Origin: Ornithomonoglobus_A sp034090805
GTDB taxonomy: Bacteria; Bacillota; Clostridia; UBA1381
Assembly: GCA_034090805.1 (NCBI GenBank)
Contig: JAXDRV010000104.1
Location: 1 to 64,000, forward strand
DNA length: 64,000 nt
Direction of reading: 5' to 3'
Part shown: one piece after another, positions 1 through 9,009 of the stretch
Position numbering within the stretch: position 1 is the first letter of the stretch
How the letters are laid out: each line of letters opens with the position of its first letter
The notes under the pieces: generated by a model
The model's input: the letters and a program-made list of their open reading frames with translations, nothing else
What the model was told of the DNA's origin: nothing
The model's database searches: none
Program-made: the position numbers and the translations under genes

Positions 1-150
1 TCCATTCCGCCGCCCTGCGGCGGCACAAATCATAACGTGGAAAAGAAGCAAGCAGATTGCTCTTTTGAGGAGTGCCGACGTATGTTGATACTTCAAGCTC
101 CGATAAAGGGCAAGATGCGCAGCTTATTTTTCACGTTAATCCTCCATTCT
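1..150 (-). promoter_or_regulatory. Family-1 leader element, copy 1 (short form)
   Basis: One of four related elements in the window (others near 15.6, 28.8 and 38.1 kb). The closing inverted repeat is AACGTGGAAAAGAAGC at 34-49 and GCTTATTTTTCACGTT at 122-137. On the minus strand the element starts about 40 nt after a predicted transcription start and ends in a GCCGCC/GGCGGC hairpin followed by GGAATGGA at the window edge. It therefore forms most of the 5' leader of a minus-strand gene beyond position 1. A short GTG frame (93-134, minus; VKNKLRILPFIGA) follows a GGAGG SD sequence at 6 nt. It could be a structured leader RNA or a miniature inverted-repeat element. Confidence 0.7.
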
Positions 151-185
151 CCGAAACCACACAACTACTCATATTTTTCCCATTT

Positions 186-214
186 ATAGTACATCAAAAA
201 CATAAATTTGTCAA
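186..214 (-). promoter_or_regulatory. Sigma-A promoter of a gene beyond the left edge
   Basis: On the minus strand, TTGACA (209-214) is separated by 17 nt from TACTAT (186-191). It points leftward into family-1 copy 1, so the element would be transcribed as leader RNA. The rest of 151-346 is A/T-rich and shows no gene or clear structure. Confidence 0.6.
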
Positions 215-346
215 TTTCTATAAACAAAAAATGTGGTTTTAACCATAAAACATATGTTTCTTTACATCATTATTATATAAATTTAAACACCAAAAAGCCA
301 ATTTATTGCAATTTTTCGCATTAAAATGCCGTTTTCCATTAAAGCA

Positions 347-386
347 CTGAAGGCGTAAAGGGTCATGCGGCTCTTTACACCTTCAG
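347..386 (-). terminator. Hairpin at the end of the glycogen operon
   Basis: A 14-bp stem, CTGAAGGCGTAAAG / CTTTACACCTTCAG with one G-U type pair, lies 17 nt past the glgD stop. The following T-tract is poor (GCTTTAATGG), so termination may be inefficient. Confidence 0.5.
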
Positions 387-402
387 ATGCCTTACTATAT
401 AA

Positions 403-1524
403 TCAGATTATCGTTCCCTTGGCAATCGCCAGCGGATAACTCTCCTGTCCGATAAGCTTTCTGCCCTTTGTGATGACAACCTCCTTGTCGAATACAACAT
501 GGTCAAGCTCAACGCCCTCTTCTATGACGCTGTCCTGCATGATAATCGAATTTCTCACAACTGCGCCCTTCGCAATCTTAACGCCTCTTGAAAGTATGCA
601 GTTTACAACCGTACCCTCAATACTGCATCCGTCCGAAACAAAGCTGTTTTCGATTTCGGCATCCGCGCCGTATTTTGTGGGGCTTTGATCCTTTGTCTTT
701 GTGTAAATCGGTCTTTCTCTGTTCAGCAGCTCATTTCTCACGTCGCTGTCAAGGAAATTCATGTTGCTCTTATAGTATGATGACATATTGTCTATTTTAT
801 AAGCATATCCCTTGTGCTCGCAGCCGTAGATTCTGAGACCGTCCATCTTTTTAACAAGCGCATCCTTAATAAAATCTCTGTCACCCCTTGCGCTGCACTC
901 ATCGATTATGCTTTCAAGCAATGCCTTTTCCATTATATATATATCCATGCCGGCGTTTGTTGTTTTGGGATAATACGGCTGAACCTCTATATCGGTAACA
1001 CGCTTTTCCTCGTCCATTTCAAAGAGGGTGAATCTCGAAAGCTCCGATTCCTCCGCTCCCTTGAGATTTTTGTAAACAACGGTTACGTCCGCCTGATTGT
1101 TTATATGCTCCTCAACAACCTCGGCAAAGTCTATGTTATATATTTCGTTGCCGAGTGACAGCACAACATACGTCTGGCTGCTTCTTTGCAGAAAATCTCT
1201 TATGCCGGCAAGCATATCGATATTACCCTTAATCCGGCCGTATCTTGAATCGTTCAGTGCCGGGGGCAGGATATTAAGACCCCAGTTCTTTCTGTCAAGA
1301 TCCCACGGCTTTCCGGATTTTATATGATCCATAAGCGAGGAATAATTGGATTCCGTTGCAACGCCTATATTTGTAATGCCGGCATTTGCCATGTTCGACA
1401 AAACAAAGTCTATTATTCTGTATCTGCCGGCAATCGGCAGCGCACTGTTTGCTCTTATATCGGTAATGGGCGGGATTTTGTCCTCGTTTGTAAGGATAAC
1501 ACCCATTGTATCATGTCTTCTCAT
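403..1524 (-). CDS. glgD: Glucose-1-phosphate adenylyltransferase regulatory subunit GlgD
   Basis: GlgD is the non-catalytic partner of GlgC in Firmicutes ADP-glucose pyrophosphorylase, the committed step of glycogen synthesis. The 373-residue protein has the nucleotidyltransferase fold (GRYRIIDF near residue 35; KPWDLDRKNWG near 75) and a C-terminal left-handed beta-helix with hexapeptide-like repeats. It lacks the GGxGxRL loop that GlgC shows, which is the hallmark of GlgD. It is the last gene of glgB-glgC-glgD, 39 nt after glgC. An AAAGGAG SD sequence precedes the ATG by about 12 nt. Confidence 0.93.
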   Translation of the reverse strand: MRRHDTMGVILTNEDKIPPITDIRANSALPIAGRYRIIDFVLSNMANAGITNIGVATESNYSSLMDHIKSGKPWDLDRKNWGLNILPPALNDSRYGRIKGNIDMLAGIRDFLQRSSQTYVVLSLGNEIYNIDFAEVVEEHINNQADVTVVYKNLKGAEESELSRFTLFEMDEEKRVTDIEVQPYYPKTTNAGMDIYIMEKALLESIIDECSARGDRDFIKDALVKKMDGLRIYGCEHKGYAYKIDNMSSYYKSNMNFLDSDVRNELLNRERPIYTKTKDQSPTKYGADAEIENSFVSDGCSIEGTVVNCILSRGVKIAKGAVVRNSIIMQDSVIEEGVELDHVVFDKEVVITKGRKLIGQESYPLAIAKGTII

Positions 1525-1563
1525 TGTTCAAAAATACTCCTTTCAAGTTAACGCTTTTAACAA

Positions 1564-2769
1564 TTATACCTCAACCATGCTGCCCTTGGGAACATCTCCG
1601 TTCATTCCCACTACAGCACCGCCTTCAATAAGAACAATACCGTGGGTACACATCTTTGACGCATACATATTATCCTCTTTTTCGGAAACACCTATATTTG
1701 CACCGTCCTCGATAACCGCATTTGCGCCCACAACAGTCTTTTCCATCTTAACATTCTTTCCGATTACCGCACCGGGCATAATAACCGAATCATTTATAAC
1801 CGTACCTTCGCCGATTTCGACTCCTCCGAATATAACCGAATGATTAATCGTTCCGCATATCGTACAGCCCTCTGTAATGGTTGAATTGACTATCTTTGCG
1901 CCCTTGCCCACGTAATGCGGAGCAAGTGCCATATTTCTCGAATAGATTATCCACTTTCTGTCGTTTATGTCAAACTTGGGCGGATCATCGATAAGATCCA
2001 TATTCGCCTCCCACAGCGACTGAATCGTTCCGACATCCTTCCAGTAACCCTCAAATCTGTACGAAACCATCTTCTCGCCGTTTGCGAGCATCGTGGGGAT
2101 AATGTTTTTACCGAAATCATTGTCTGATTCGGGATTTCTTTCATCATCGGTCAGATACTTCTTCAATGCCTGATAATTGAATATGTATATACCCATCGAC
2201 GCAAGATTCGACTTTGGCTCTGCGGGCTTTTCCTCAAATTCAACTATATCTCCCTCATCGTTGACGTTCATGATGCCGAAACGGCTTGCCTCCTCCCAGG
2301 GCACAGGCATAACGGCAATCGTGGCAGCCGCTCCCGTTTCCTTATGGCGGCGCAGCATCTCACCGTAGTGCATCTTATATATATGGTCACCCGAAAGAAT
2401 CAGGACGTTTTGTGGATTAAAATCCTCCAGGAAGCCGAGATTCTGATAAATTGCGTTTGCGGTACCCTTGTACCACTCGCCCGCCTTTGCGCTCTGATAC
2501 GGCGGCAGAACGTATGCGCCGCCGTGGCTCCTGTCAAGATCCCACGGTTTTCCGTTTCCTATATATGTGTTAAGCTCAAGCGGCTGATACTGAGTAAGCA
2601 CGCCTACGGTGTCTATACCGGAATGAACGCAGTTTGACAGCGGAAAGTCAATTATCCTGTACTTTCCTCCGAACGGAACAGCCGGCTTTGCAACATTTTT
2701 TGTCAAGGCTCCCAGTCTTGAGCCCTGACCGCCTGCGAGTATCATTGCTACACAGTCTTTTGATACCAT
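1564..2769 (-). CDS. glgC: Glucose-1-phosphate adenylyltransferase catalytic subunit GlgC
   Basis: GlgC makes ADP-glucose from ATP and glucose-1-phosphate in the cytoplasm. Visible in the 401 residues are the nucleotide loop GGQGSRLGALTKN (13-25), FGGKYRIIDFPLSNC, the catalytic-site stretch LSGDHIYKMHY near 125 and EEKPAEPKSN. A left-handed beta-helix domain follows from about 290. Length is close to the bacterial norm. The ATG has an AGGAGATGA SD sequence. It lies between glgB (25 nt upstream) and glgD, so catalytic and regulatory subunits are co-transcribed. Confidence 0.96.
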   Translation of the reverse strand: MVSKDCVAMILAGGQGSRLGALTKNVAKPAVPFGGKYRIIDFPLSNCVHSGIDTVGVLTQYQPLELNTYIGNGKPWDLDRSHGGAYVLPPYQSAKAGEWYKGTANAIYQNLGFLEDFNPQNVLILSGDHIYKMHYGEMLRRHKETGAAATIAVMPVPWEEASRFGIMNVNDEGDIVEFEEKPAEPKSNLASMGIYIFNYQALKKYLTDDERNPESDNDFGKNIIPTMLANGEKMVSYRFEGYWKDVGTIQSLWEANMDLIDDPPKFDINDRKWIIYSRNMALAPHYVGKGAKIVNSTITEGCTICGTINHSVIFGGVEIGEGTVINDSVIMPGAVIGKNVKMEKTVVGANAVIEDGANIGVSEKEDNMYASKMCTHGIVLIEGGAVVGMNGDVPKGSMVEV

Positions 2770-2794
2770 TTTAAATCATCTCCTAATAATATTT

Positions 2795-4699
2795 TTACTT
2801 TTTAACTTTTTTCTTTAAATACATAACCGAATTTGCGTCAAGGAACAGTCTTAGCGAATAATCATGACCGTTCATCGGCGTTTTTCGTGCTTTGTAGCTC
2901 TTTTTGCCTATGCGGCGCGTGCCGCCGTACTTTGTCGAATTGGAATGCAGAACAACCTCATACGTTTCGTTTTCGGGCACTCCCATATCGTATACGGGTA
3001 TATCTGCGGGTGAAAGATTGACAACGACTATCACCTCGTCCTTTTTGCCGCGCCTTATATACGAATAGACGGAATTATCCTTATCATCGCCGTTTATCCA
3101 TTCAAAGCCGCGCCAATCCTGATCCATCTCCCACATAGCCGGATTTTCCAGGTAAAAGCTGTTCAGCTCCCTTACGTAACCCTGAAGCTTTTTGTGCTTT
3201 TCGTTTCCGAGAATGTTCCATTCAAGCTGATCGTCAAATCGCCATTCAAGGAACTGTCCGATTTCTCCGCCCATAAACATCAGCTTTTTTCCGCACATGG
3301 ACATATAATATCCCAAAAATGCCTTGTATGCGCTGAATTTATCGTCATAATCGCCGAACATCTTCCCGATAAGCGACGCCTTGCCGTGCACAACCTCATC
3401 GTGTGACAGCGGGAGAATGTAATTCTCCGAATATGCGTACATCGTGACAAACGTCAGCAGGCTGTGATTACCCGCTCTGAAATACGTATCGGTTGCCATG
3501 TATCTGAGAGAATCGTTCATCCAGCCCATATTCCACTTGAAGTTAAAGCCAAGTCCGTCGTCCTCCGCCGGCAGCGTAACCTTCGGCCATGCGGTGGATT
3601 CCTCTGCAATCATCATGAAGCCCGGAAATTCCACACCCATTATTTTATTGAGCTTTCTGAAAAAGTCAACCGCCTCAAGATTTCCGTTTCCGCCGTATTT
3701 GTTCGGCACCCATTCGCCGTCGTTTCTTGAATAGTCACGATACAGCATCGATGAAACAGCGTCGACTCTCAAGCCGTCAATGTGGTATTCCTCTGCCCAG
3801 AAATATGCGGAGGAGGTAAGGAAGGATACAACCTCGTTTTTGGAATAATCAAAAACCATCGTCCCCCAGTCCTTATGCTCGCCCATTCTCGGGTCTGCAT
3901 ACTCATAGCACGGTGTTCCGTCAAACATTCTCAGTCCGTGTGCATCCCTCGGGAAATGCGCCGGAACCCAATCCATTATAACGCTTATGCCCTCCTTGTG
4001 GCATTTATTCACGAAATACTTCAAATCCTCCGGCTTTCCGTATCTTGACGTAGCCGCAAAGTATCCCGTAACCTGATATCCCCAAGAGCCGTCAAACGGA
4101 TATTCCGTCAGCGGCATAAGCTCTATGTGAGTATAATTCATATCCTTAATATAAGGAATCAGCTCGTCCGCAAGCTCACGATAAGTATAAAAGCTGCCGT
4201 CGTCATGAATTTTCCACGAACCTGCATGAACCTCGTATATATTCATCGGAAGGCATACGTTATTCCGCTTTGCACGTGCGTTAATGTAACGCTTGTCAGA
4301 CCATTTGAAGTCCTTTATATCCTTTACCACGGAAGCCGTACCCGGACGCAGCTCGCACTGCCTTGCATACGGGTCGGAACGCATATACACCTTACCGTCC
4401 GGAGCGGTTACCGCATACTTGTACAGCTCGCCCTCCTTTATGTCATCAAAAACACCGTACCATATTCCGGTAGTTCCCGCTTTTTCCAGTTCTCTGCCTT
4501 CTCCCGTCCAGTTGTTAAACTCACCCGCAACACTCACCGCAAGAGCATTGGGCGCCCAGACAGAAAATCTGCGGTACTTTTTACCATCTATTTCAACCTG
4601 ACGGACACCGAGCATTTCATATGACTTGAAATTATCACCGTTGTTAAAAAGATACGTCTGAAAGCTGCTTATATCCGCCCAGGTCTTTTCATCAACCAT
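2795..4699 (-). CDS. glgB: 1,4-alpha-glucan branching enzyme GlgB
   Basis: GlgB introduces alpha-1,6 branches into glycogen. The 634-residue protein has a CBM48-type N-terminal domain (about 35-120; FSVWAPNALAVSVAGEFNNW) and a GH13 barrel. The conserved regions are DWVPAHF (I), GLRVDAVSSM with the nucleophile Asp (II), MIAEESTAWP with the acid/base Glu (III) and LPLSHDEVVHGK (IV). A C-terminal beta domain follows. It is first in the glg operon, with a GGGAGGAG SD sequence. The N-terminus is shorter than in enterobacterial GlgB (no extra N1 domain), as usual in Firmicutes. Confidence 0.96.
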   Translation of the reverse strand: MVDEKTWADISSFQTYLFNNGDNFKSYEMLGVRQVEIDGKKYRRFSVWAPNALAVSVAGEFNNWTGEGRELEKAGTTGIWYGVFDDIKEGELYKYAVTAPDGKVYMRSDPYARQCELRPGTASVVKDIKDFKWSDKRYINARAKRNNVCLPMNIYEVHAGSWKIHDDGSFYTYRELADELIPYIKDMNYTHIELMPLTEYPFDGSWGYQVTGYFAATSRYGKPEDLKYFVNKCHKEGISVIMDWVPAHFPRDAHGLRMFDGTPCYEYADPRMGEHKDWGTMVFDYSKNEVVSFLTSSAYFWAEEYHIDGLRVDAVSSMLYRDYSRNDGEWVPNKYGGNGNLEAVDFFRKLNKIMGVEFPGFMMIAEESTAWPKVTLPAEDDGLGFNFKWNMGWMNDSLRYMATDTYFRAGNHSLLTFVTMYAYSENYILPLSHDEVVHGKASLIGKMFGDYDDKFSAYKAFLGYYMSMCGKKLMFMGGEIGQFLEWRFDDQLEWNILGNEKHKKLQGYVRELNSFYLENPAMWEMDQDWRGFEWINGDDKDNSVYSYIRRGKKDEVIVVVNLSPADIPVYDMGVPENETYEVVLHSNSTKYGGTRRIGKKSYKARKTPMNGHDYSLRLFLDANSVMYLKKKVKK

Positions 4700-4757
4700 A
4701 GAAATTCTCTCCTCCCTTTATCGCATTTCATTATACGATATATTTTCTGTTTAATCT

Positions 4758-4786
4758 ATTATATCACATTTTCTTTTGGTAGTAAA
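4758..4786 (-). promoter_or_regulatory. Candidate promoter of glgBCD
   Basis: On the minus strand TTTACT (4781-4786) is 17 nt from a perfect TATAAT (4758-4763), about 60 nt before the glgB start. A second TATAAT-like site lies closer to the gene. The remaining gene-free DNA (4787-5025) holds no clear gene; it is A/T-rich with short imperfect hairpins that could terminate the MATE transcript. Confidence 0.5.
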
Positions 4787-5025
4787 GTATATATACTAAA
4801 TAAATTTTCTGATTTTTTTTATGCAAAACGACAAATCCATCCAAAACATGAAAAAGTATCTCGTTTTTATTGCAGTATCGACATCAAAAAAGGAAAATTT
4901 TATCACAAAAAGCCGTCTTAAATCAAAAAAGGGAACCGCTGCCATGTGAATTTTACCATAGCAGCAGCGCCCCCCAAAGCACCGATTCTCGTTTTTTATA
5001 AGTTGAAACCCTTTAAGCGGAATAG

Positions 5026-5050
5026 CGGTCACGATAGTGACTTTTTTATC
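5026..5050 (-). repeat. Family-3 hairpin repeat, partial Z unit at the MATE 3' end
   Basis: On the minus strand this reads GATAAAAAAGTCACTATCG followed by TGACC, matching the start of the Z unit found after lgt (20680) and mgsA (49034). The palindrome GTCAC-TATC-GTGAC contains the MATE TGA stop, so the repeat encodes the last residues of that protein. Confidence 0.7.
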
Positions 5051-6381
5051 TTTTTGAATATTATCCAAAAGCATATAAAATGACACAGTCCCGTTATCCC
5101 CCACGTTACCGGGTATGAAGCATAGAGTACAGGCAGAGTGCGGTACATTCTGAAAACGGTAAAAATCCAAACTATACGCAGTCCGCACGCTCCTCCGACA
5201 GACACAAGCATCGGAACAAACGAATACCCCACACCTCTCAGGCAGCCTACCATTACGTCCATTATTCCGCACAAAAAATACGGCAGGCAAATCCCCGCAA
5301 GCCTTATCATTCCGCTTGCGATAACATCCGGATCGGACGAATATATTCTCAGCAGCGTATTTCCGAACGCCCATGCGGACACTCCCATTATAAGTCCCGT
5401 GCCCACCACGCACGCAAGACACAGCCACATTATCCGCTTTATCCTGTCAAGATTTCTCGATCCGTAGTTCTGGCTCGTGAACGAAAGCGCCGTTTGGTGA
5501 AATGCGTTCATAGCCATGTACACAAATCCCTCGATATTCGCCGCCGCAGTGCTGCCCGCCATTGCAACGGAGCCGAACAGGTTGATCGAAGACTGAATAA
5601 GCACGTTTGAAATTGAAAACACCGCTCCCTGCATTCCGGCAGGCAAGCCTATTTTAACGATGTATTTCAGTTTTCTTTTATGTATTCTGAGCTTTTTTAT
5701 TTCAAGCTTATACGCACCGTCGCTTTTCATGAGCGACCTTACCACAAGCGCTGCGGAAAGCACCTGCGAAAGCACCGTTGCAAAAGCAACGCCCTCAACT
5801 CCCATATGCAGCTGAGTAACGAATATTACATTAAGTATAACATTGACAATTCCCGCCGCCGTAAGATAGTAAAGCGGTCTTTTTGTATCGCCTATGGCAC
5901 GAAAAATCGCCGACCCGAAATTATAAAGCATAATTATCGGCATTCCCGAAAAGTACACACGCATATACAACGCCGCACCGCCGATAACATCCTCCGGAGT
6001 TCCCATAAGCCTCAGCATGGGCTCTGCAAAAAAATTGCCGAGAAAAATCAGAGCCGTTCCGCATATGATACTGAACATAACGGACGTGTGCACCACCTCG
6101 CTGACGTCCTTTTTGTTTCCTGCACCCATAAACTGCGCAACCATTACGTTCGTACCGACGGAAAAGCCGATAAAGACGTTTATAAGCAGATTGGTAAGCG
6201 GTCCTGTTGCTCCCACGGCGGCAAGCGCCTCGTGTCCGACAAATCTGCCCACCACTATTATATCCGCCGCATTGAACAAAAGCTGAAGTATGCTCGACAT
6301 CATGAGCGGCAGCGCAAACATCAGTATCTTTCCGAGCAGCGGTCCGCTGCACATATCCATTTCGTACGTTTTACTCTTCAT
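5029..6381 (-). CDS. MATE-family multidrug/cation exporter
   Basis: A 450-residue integral membrane protein of the MATE/DinF type, with about twelve hydrophobic segments arranged as two MatE domains. Typical stretches are MCSGPLLGKILMFALPLMMS at the N-terminus, FNAADIIVVGRFVGHEALAAVG near 40 and GATGPLTNLLINVFIG. Such transporters export drugs or metabolites using Na+ or H+; the substrate cannot be read from sequence. It starts 29 nt after murG and may be co-transcribed with the murein cluster, though its SD is weak (GGGGCG). The C-terminal KKSLS and stop codon lie inside a family-3 repeat. Confidence 0.9.
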   Translation of the reverse strand: MKSKTYEMDMCSGPLLGKILMFALPLMMSSILQLLFNAADIIVVGRFVGHEALAAVGATGPLTNLLINVFIGFSVGTNVMVAQFMGAGNKKDVSEVVHTSVMFSIICGTALIFLGNFFAEPMLRLMGTPEDVIGGAALYMRVYFSGMPIIMLYNFGSAIFRAIGDTKRPLYYLTAAGIVNVILNVIFVTQLHMGVEGVAFATVLSQVLSAALVVRSLMKSDGAYKLEIKKLRIHKRKLKYIVKIGLPAGMQGAVFSISNVLIQSSINLFGSVAMAGSTAAANIEGFVYMAMNAFHQTALSFTSQNYGSRNLDRIKRIMWLCLACVVGTGLIMGVSAWAFGNTLLRIYSSDPDVIASGMIRLAGICLPYFLCGIMDVMVGCLRGVGYSFVPMLVSVGGACGLRIVWIFTVFRMYRTLPVLYASYPVTWGITGLCHFICFWIIFKKIKKSLS

Positions 6382-6410
6382 AATATTATTCGCCCCATTG
6401 CGGTAAATAT

Positions 6411-7520
6411 CTATTTTTGCCTGTTTGCCGACATTTTAAGTATCAGCTCGTATATGCGCTCAAGTGCGTCTGTTTTTGCAAGCTTTTTTAATTTGTGCGA
6501 CATTTCTTCAAGCACTTTTTCATCTGTTACCATTGACATTATTTTATCGTATAATTTTTCCGGCGTAAGATCACGCTCGACAATCATCGCCGCCGCACCG
6601 TTCTTTTCAAATTCATGGGCATTTTGCTCCTGGTGATTTCTCACGACGTTCGGCGAGGGAATAAGTATCGACGGCTTGCCGAGTGCGGCAATTTCGCTGA
6701 CGGTAATCGCTCCGGCTCTCGAAACGACAAGATCCGCAGCCGCCATGCACTCCGCCATGTTATCGATATACGGCACGATTTTCACATCCTCCGTAAGCTT
6801 GATTCCCTCCGAGGTTATACGGTTCATTATCTTTTCGTAATTTCTGTCGCCCGTTCCGAACAGGAGAGAAATTTTACCCTCATCGGCAATGCGTTTTAAA
6901 ATGCTTATAACGGCGTCATTTATTCTGTCCGCTCCCAAGCTGCCGCCGAAAACAAGCACAAACGGCTTTTTTATGCCAAGCTTTTCCCGTGATTTTTCCT
7001 TATCCGCAGTCAAAATCTCCGTACGTATCGGATTGCCCGTGACAACGCATTTTGATTTATCGTGCATATGATTTATCGTTTCCTCAAAGCTAAGTGCAAG
7101 ATAATTAACATATTTTTCCGACCCCTTGACTGTAAGACCGGGGTACACGTTCTGCTCATGAATAAGCGACGGAACACCCGTAGCCTTTGCCGCCATAGTC
7201 ACCGGTCCGCTTACGTAGCCGCCGGTACAAACTATGCAGTCCGGCTTAAATTCACGTATCAGCTTTTTCATGCGTGACCTTGCGCTGACAAGCTTTGCCG
7301 CAACCGATACGTTTTTGAACATATTTTTGCGGCTGAAGCCTTCTATATCTATAAATTCAAGCCTGTAGCCCGCTTTTGGAACAAGCTTTGTTTCCAGTCC
7401 GTTTTTTGTGCCGATAAACAGCGCCTCAAAATCCTTATCCTTCGATTTAACGTAATCCGCAACGGATATGGCGGGATTTATGTGACCACCCGTTCCTCCT
7501 CCGGCAAAAATTATTCTCAT
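6411..7520 (-). CDS. murG: UDP-GlcNAc:undecaprenyl-PP-MurNAc-pentapeptide transferase MurG
   Basis: MurG converts lipid I to lipid II on the cytoplasmic membrane face. The 369-residue protein opens with the glycine loop FAGGGTGGHINPA (residues 5-17). A C-terminal UDP-GlcNAc-binding segment, DLVVSRAGAITVSEIAALGKP, lies near 260-280, with NVVRNHQEQNA just after it. The ATG follows an AAGGGAG SD sequence. It is the last murein gene of the leftward cluster, separated from ftsW by a family-2 repeat. Confidence 0.96.
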   Translation of the reverse strand: MRIIFAGGGTGGHINPAISVADYVKSKDKDFEALFIGTKNGLETKLVPKAGYRLEFIDIEGFSRKNMFKNVSVAAKLVSARSRMKKLIREFKPDCIVCTGGYVSGPVTMAAKATGVPSLIHEQNVYPGLTVKGSEKYVNYLALSFEETINHMHDKSKCVVTGNPIRTEILTADKEKSREKLGIKKPFVLVFGGSLGADRINDAVISILKRIADEGKISLLFGTGDRNYEKIMNRITSEGIKLTEDVKIVPYIDNMAECMAAADLVVSRAGAITVSEIAALGKPSILIPSPNVVRNHQEQNAHEFEKNGAAAMIVERDLTPEKLYDKIMSMVTDEKVLEEMSHKLKKLAKTDALERIYELILKMSANRQK

Positions 7521-7530
7521 AACAATCTCC

Positions 7531-7816
7531 CTTTTTTATTTCCTTTTATACGATTTTAAAATTCAGGGTTTCCTCGGAATTTGAGATATTTCTGATTACG
7601 GGGCGGCAGGGACACCGCCCCTACACACCCTCGCTCTCGCTTTGAACTCGCTGAAACTCAATCATAAACATCACAAAGTCTTCCAAAATTATAGAATTTG
7701 CGAATGTTTTTGAGTTTGTTCGGGCGAGTTACCGCAAGGGATGTTTGAGTACGAATAAATTCAAAAACACTCGCAAATCCCAAACCGACTTTTTACAATC
7801 TCCTTTTTATTTCCTT
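7531..7816 (-). repeat. Family-2 paired-hairpin element between ftsW and murG
   Basis: The element body (about 7546-7802) carries outer ends ATTTTAAAATT and ACTTTTTACAAT. It holds two hairpin modules: A (GAATTTGAGATATTTCTGATT ... AATCATAAACATCACAAA) and B (ATTTGCGAATGTTTTTGAG ... CAAAAACACTCGCAAAT). Near-direct repeats flank it, CTTTTTTATTTCCTT (7531-7545) and CTTTTTATTTCCTT (7803-7816). The right copy contains the ftsW stop codon. Module A is interrupted by a GGGGCGG-N8-CCGCCCC hairpin at 7600-7621. No gene is present. Confidence 0.75.
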
Positions 7817-8991
7817 GAATACCTTGATATATTCAGCAAAACCCCCATCTCAAGCAGCAGCGTCATTATTGACGTGCCCCCGTAGCTGAAAAACGGCAGC
7901 GCAACTCCCGTATTCGGCACGCTTGAGGTTGCAACGGCAATGTTTAACAGCGTCTGTATCGCAAGCTGCGCAACTATTCCCGTTGCCGTAAGAGTTCCGT
8001 ACACGTCGGGAGCGTTCACAGCTATACGTACGCCTCTTATTATCAAAAGTACAAACAATCCCATTACTCCGACAGCGCCGACAAATCCCAGCTCCTCGCA
8101 GATGATTGCGAATATAAAGTCGTTGTACGGTTCGGGGAGGTATGAATATTTTTGAATACTCTGCCCCAGTCCCAGTCCGAATAGCTTACCCGATCCTATG
8201 GCATATATCGCCTGTGCCACCTGATAGCCGGAATCCTGCATATCGTCAAAGGGATGCAGAAAGCTGACAACTCTCTCCCATCTGACCTCACTCATCAGCC
8301 TTACCGCAATAAGTCCCAACGGCAGCAAAACAGCCGCACCGATTATTATGGGTTTTACGGGAGTTCCTCCGGCAATCATTACCGTAACGGCAATTCCGGC
8401 AATAACTATCGCTCCGCTCAAATGCGTTTCGCAAAGCATCAGGCTCACCACTATCAGCAGCACTCCAACATACGGGAGGTTTCCCTGTATGGTTTTTAAA
8501 TCCGTTTTACCCTTTTCTATCATATAGGCAAAGCACATAGCGATTACCGGCTTTACAAACTCCGACGGCTGTATCGGAACAACAGGTGTGTTCAGCCACC
8601 GTCTTGAGCCGTTTATCTTTCTTCCCAGACCCGGAAAAAGCACAAGCACAAGCAAAATCATACATATACCCATCATCTTAGGCAGCAAATCCTTGTAGCT
8701 GTTATAATTTATCCTCGACACAAACCACATTCCGACAAAGCCTATCCCCGCAAAAAGGAGCTGCTTTCCGAAAAACGAATATGAGTTATCATTCATGGTT
8801 TTTCCCGCAGGAGCGGACGCCGACAGCAGCATCACAAGCCCCGCCGCCACAACAAGAATTACTATCACAAGAAAGGTATAGTCGATTTCTCCCGGCTGTT
8901 CAAGATTCCATGAGTGTACCTTCTTTTGTTTTTTATTGCTTTTTACAGCATTTTCGGAGGTTCTTTGTACTGTTCTGTTTTTTACAGCCAT
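7807..8991 (-). CDS. ftsW: FtsW/SpoVE-type lipid II polymerase (SEDS family)
   Basis: A SEDS glycosyltransferase that polymerises lipid II with a partner class B PBP. The 394-residue protein has a basic N-terminal tail followed by about ten membrane segments. Family landmarks include QPSEFVKPVIAMCFAYMIEKG, HPFDDMQDSGYQVAQAIYAIGSG, PEPYNDFIFAIICEELGFVGA and VPNTGVALPFFSYGGTSIM. The start is chosen at the second ATG (MAVKNR), 9 nt from AGGAG; the first ATG two codons upstream is only 3 nt away. Position in the murein cluster suggests FtsW or SpoVE; these cannot be separated by sequence alone. Confidence 0.92.
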   Translation of the reverse strand: MAVKNRTVQRTSENAVKSNKKQKKVHSWNLEQPGEIDYTFLVIVILVVAAGLVMLLSASAPAGKTMNDNSYSFFGKQLLFAGIGFVGMWFVSRINYNSYKDLLPKMMGICMILLVLVLFPGLGRKINGSRRWLNTPVVPIQPSEFVKPVIAMCFAYMIEKGKTDLKTIQGNLPYVGVLLIVVSLMLCETHLSGAIVIAGIAVTVMIAGGTPVKPIIIGAAVLLPLGLIAVRLMSEVRWERVVSFLHPFDDMQDSGYQVAQAIYAIGSGKLFGLGLGQSIQKYSYLPEPYNDFIFAIICEELGFVGAVGVMGLFVLLIIRGVRIAVNAPDVYGTLTATGIVAQLAIQTLLNIAVATSSVPNTGVALPFFSYGGTSIMTLLLEMGVLLNISRYSRK

Positions 8992-9009
8992 CGCCATGTT
9001 CTCCTTTAT

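Noticed and set aside
4796..5428. Minus-strand frame of 210 codons overlapping the MATE gene
   Set aside because: It reads the end of the MATE gene in another frame, has no SD and no family resemblance.
5680..6636. Plus-strand frame of 318 codons antisense to the MATE and murG genes
   Set aside because: His/Arg/Tyr-rich shadow of two well-identified genes; no start signal or domain.
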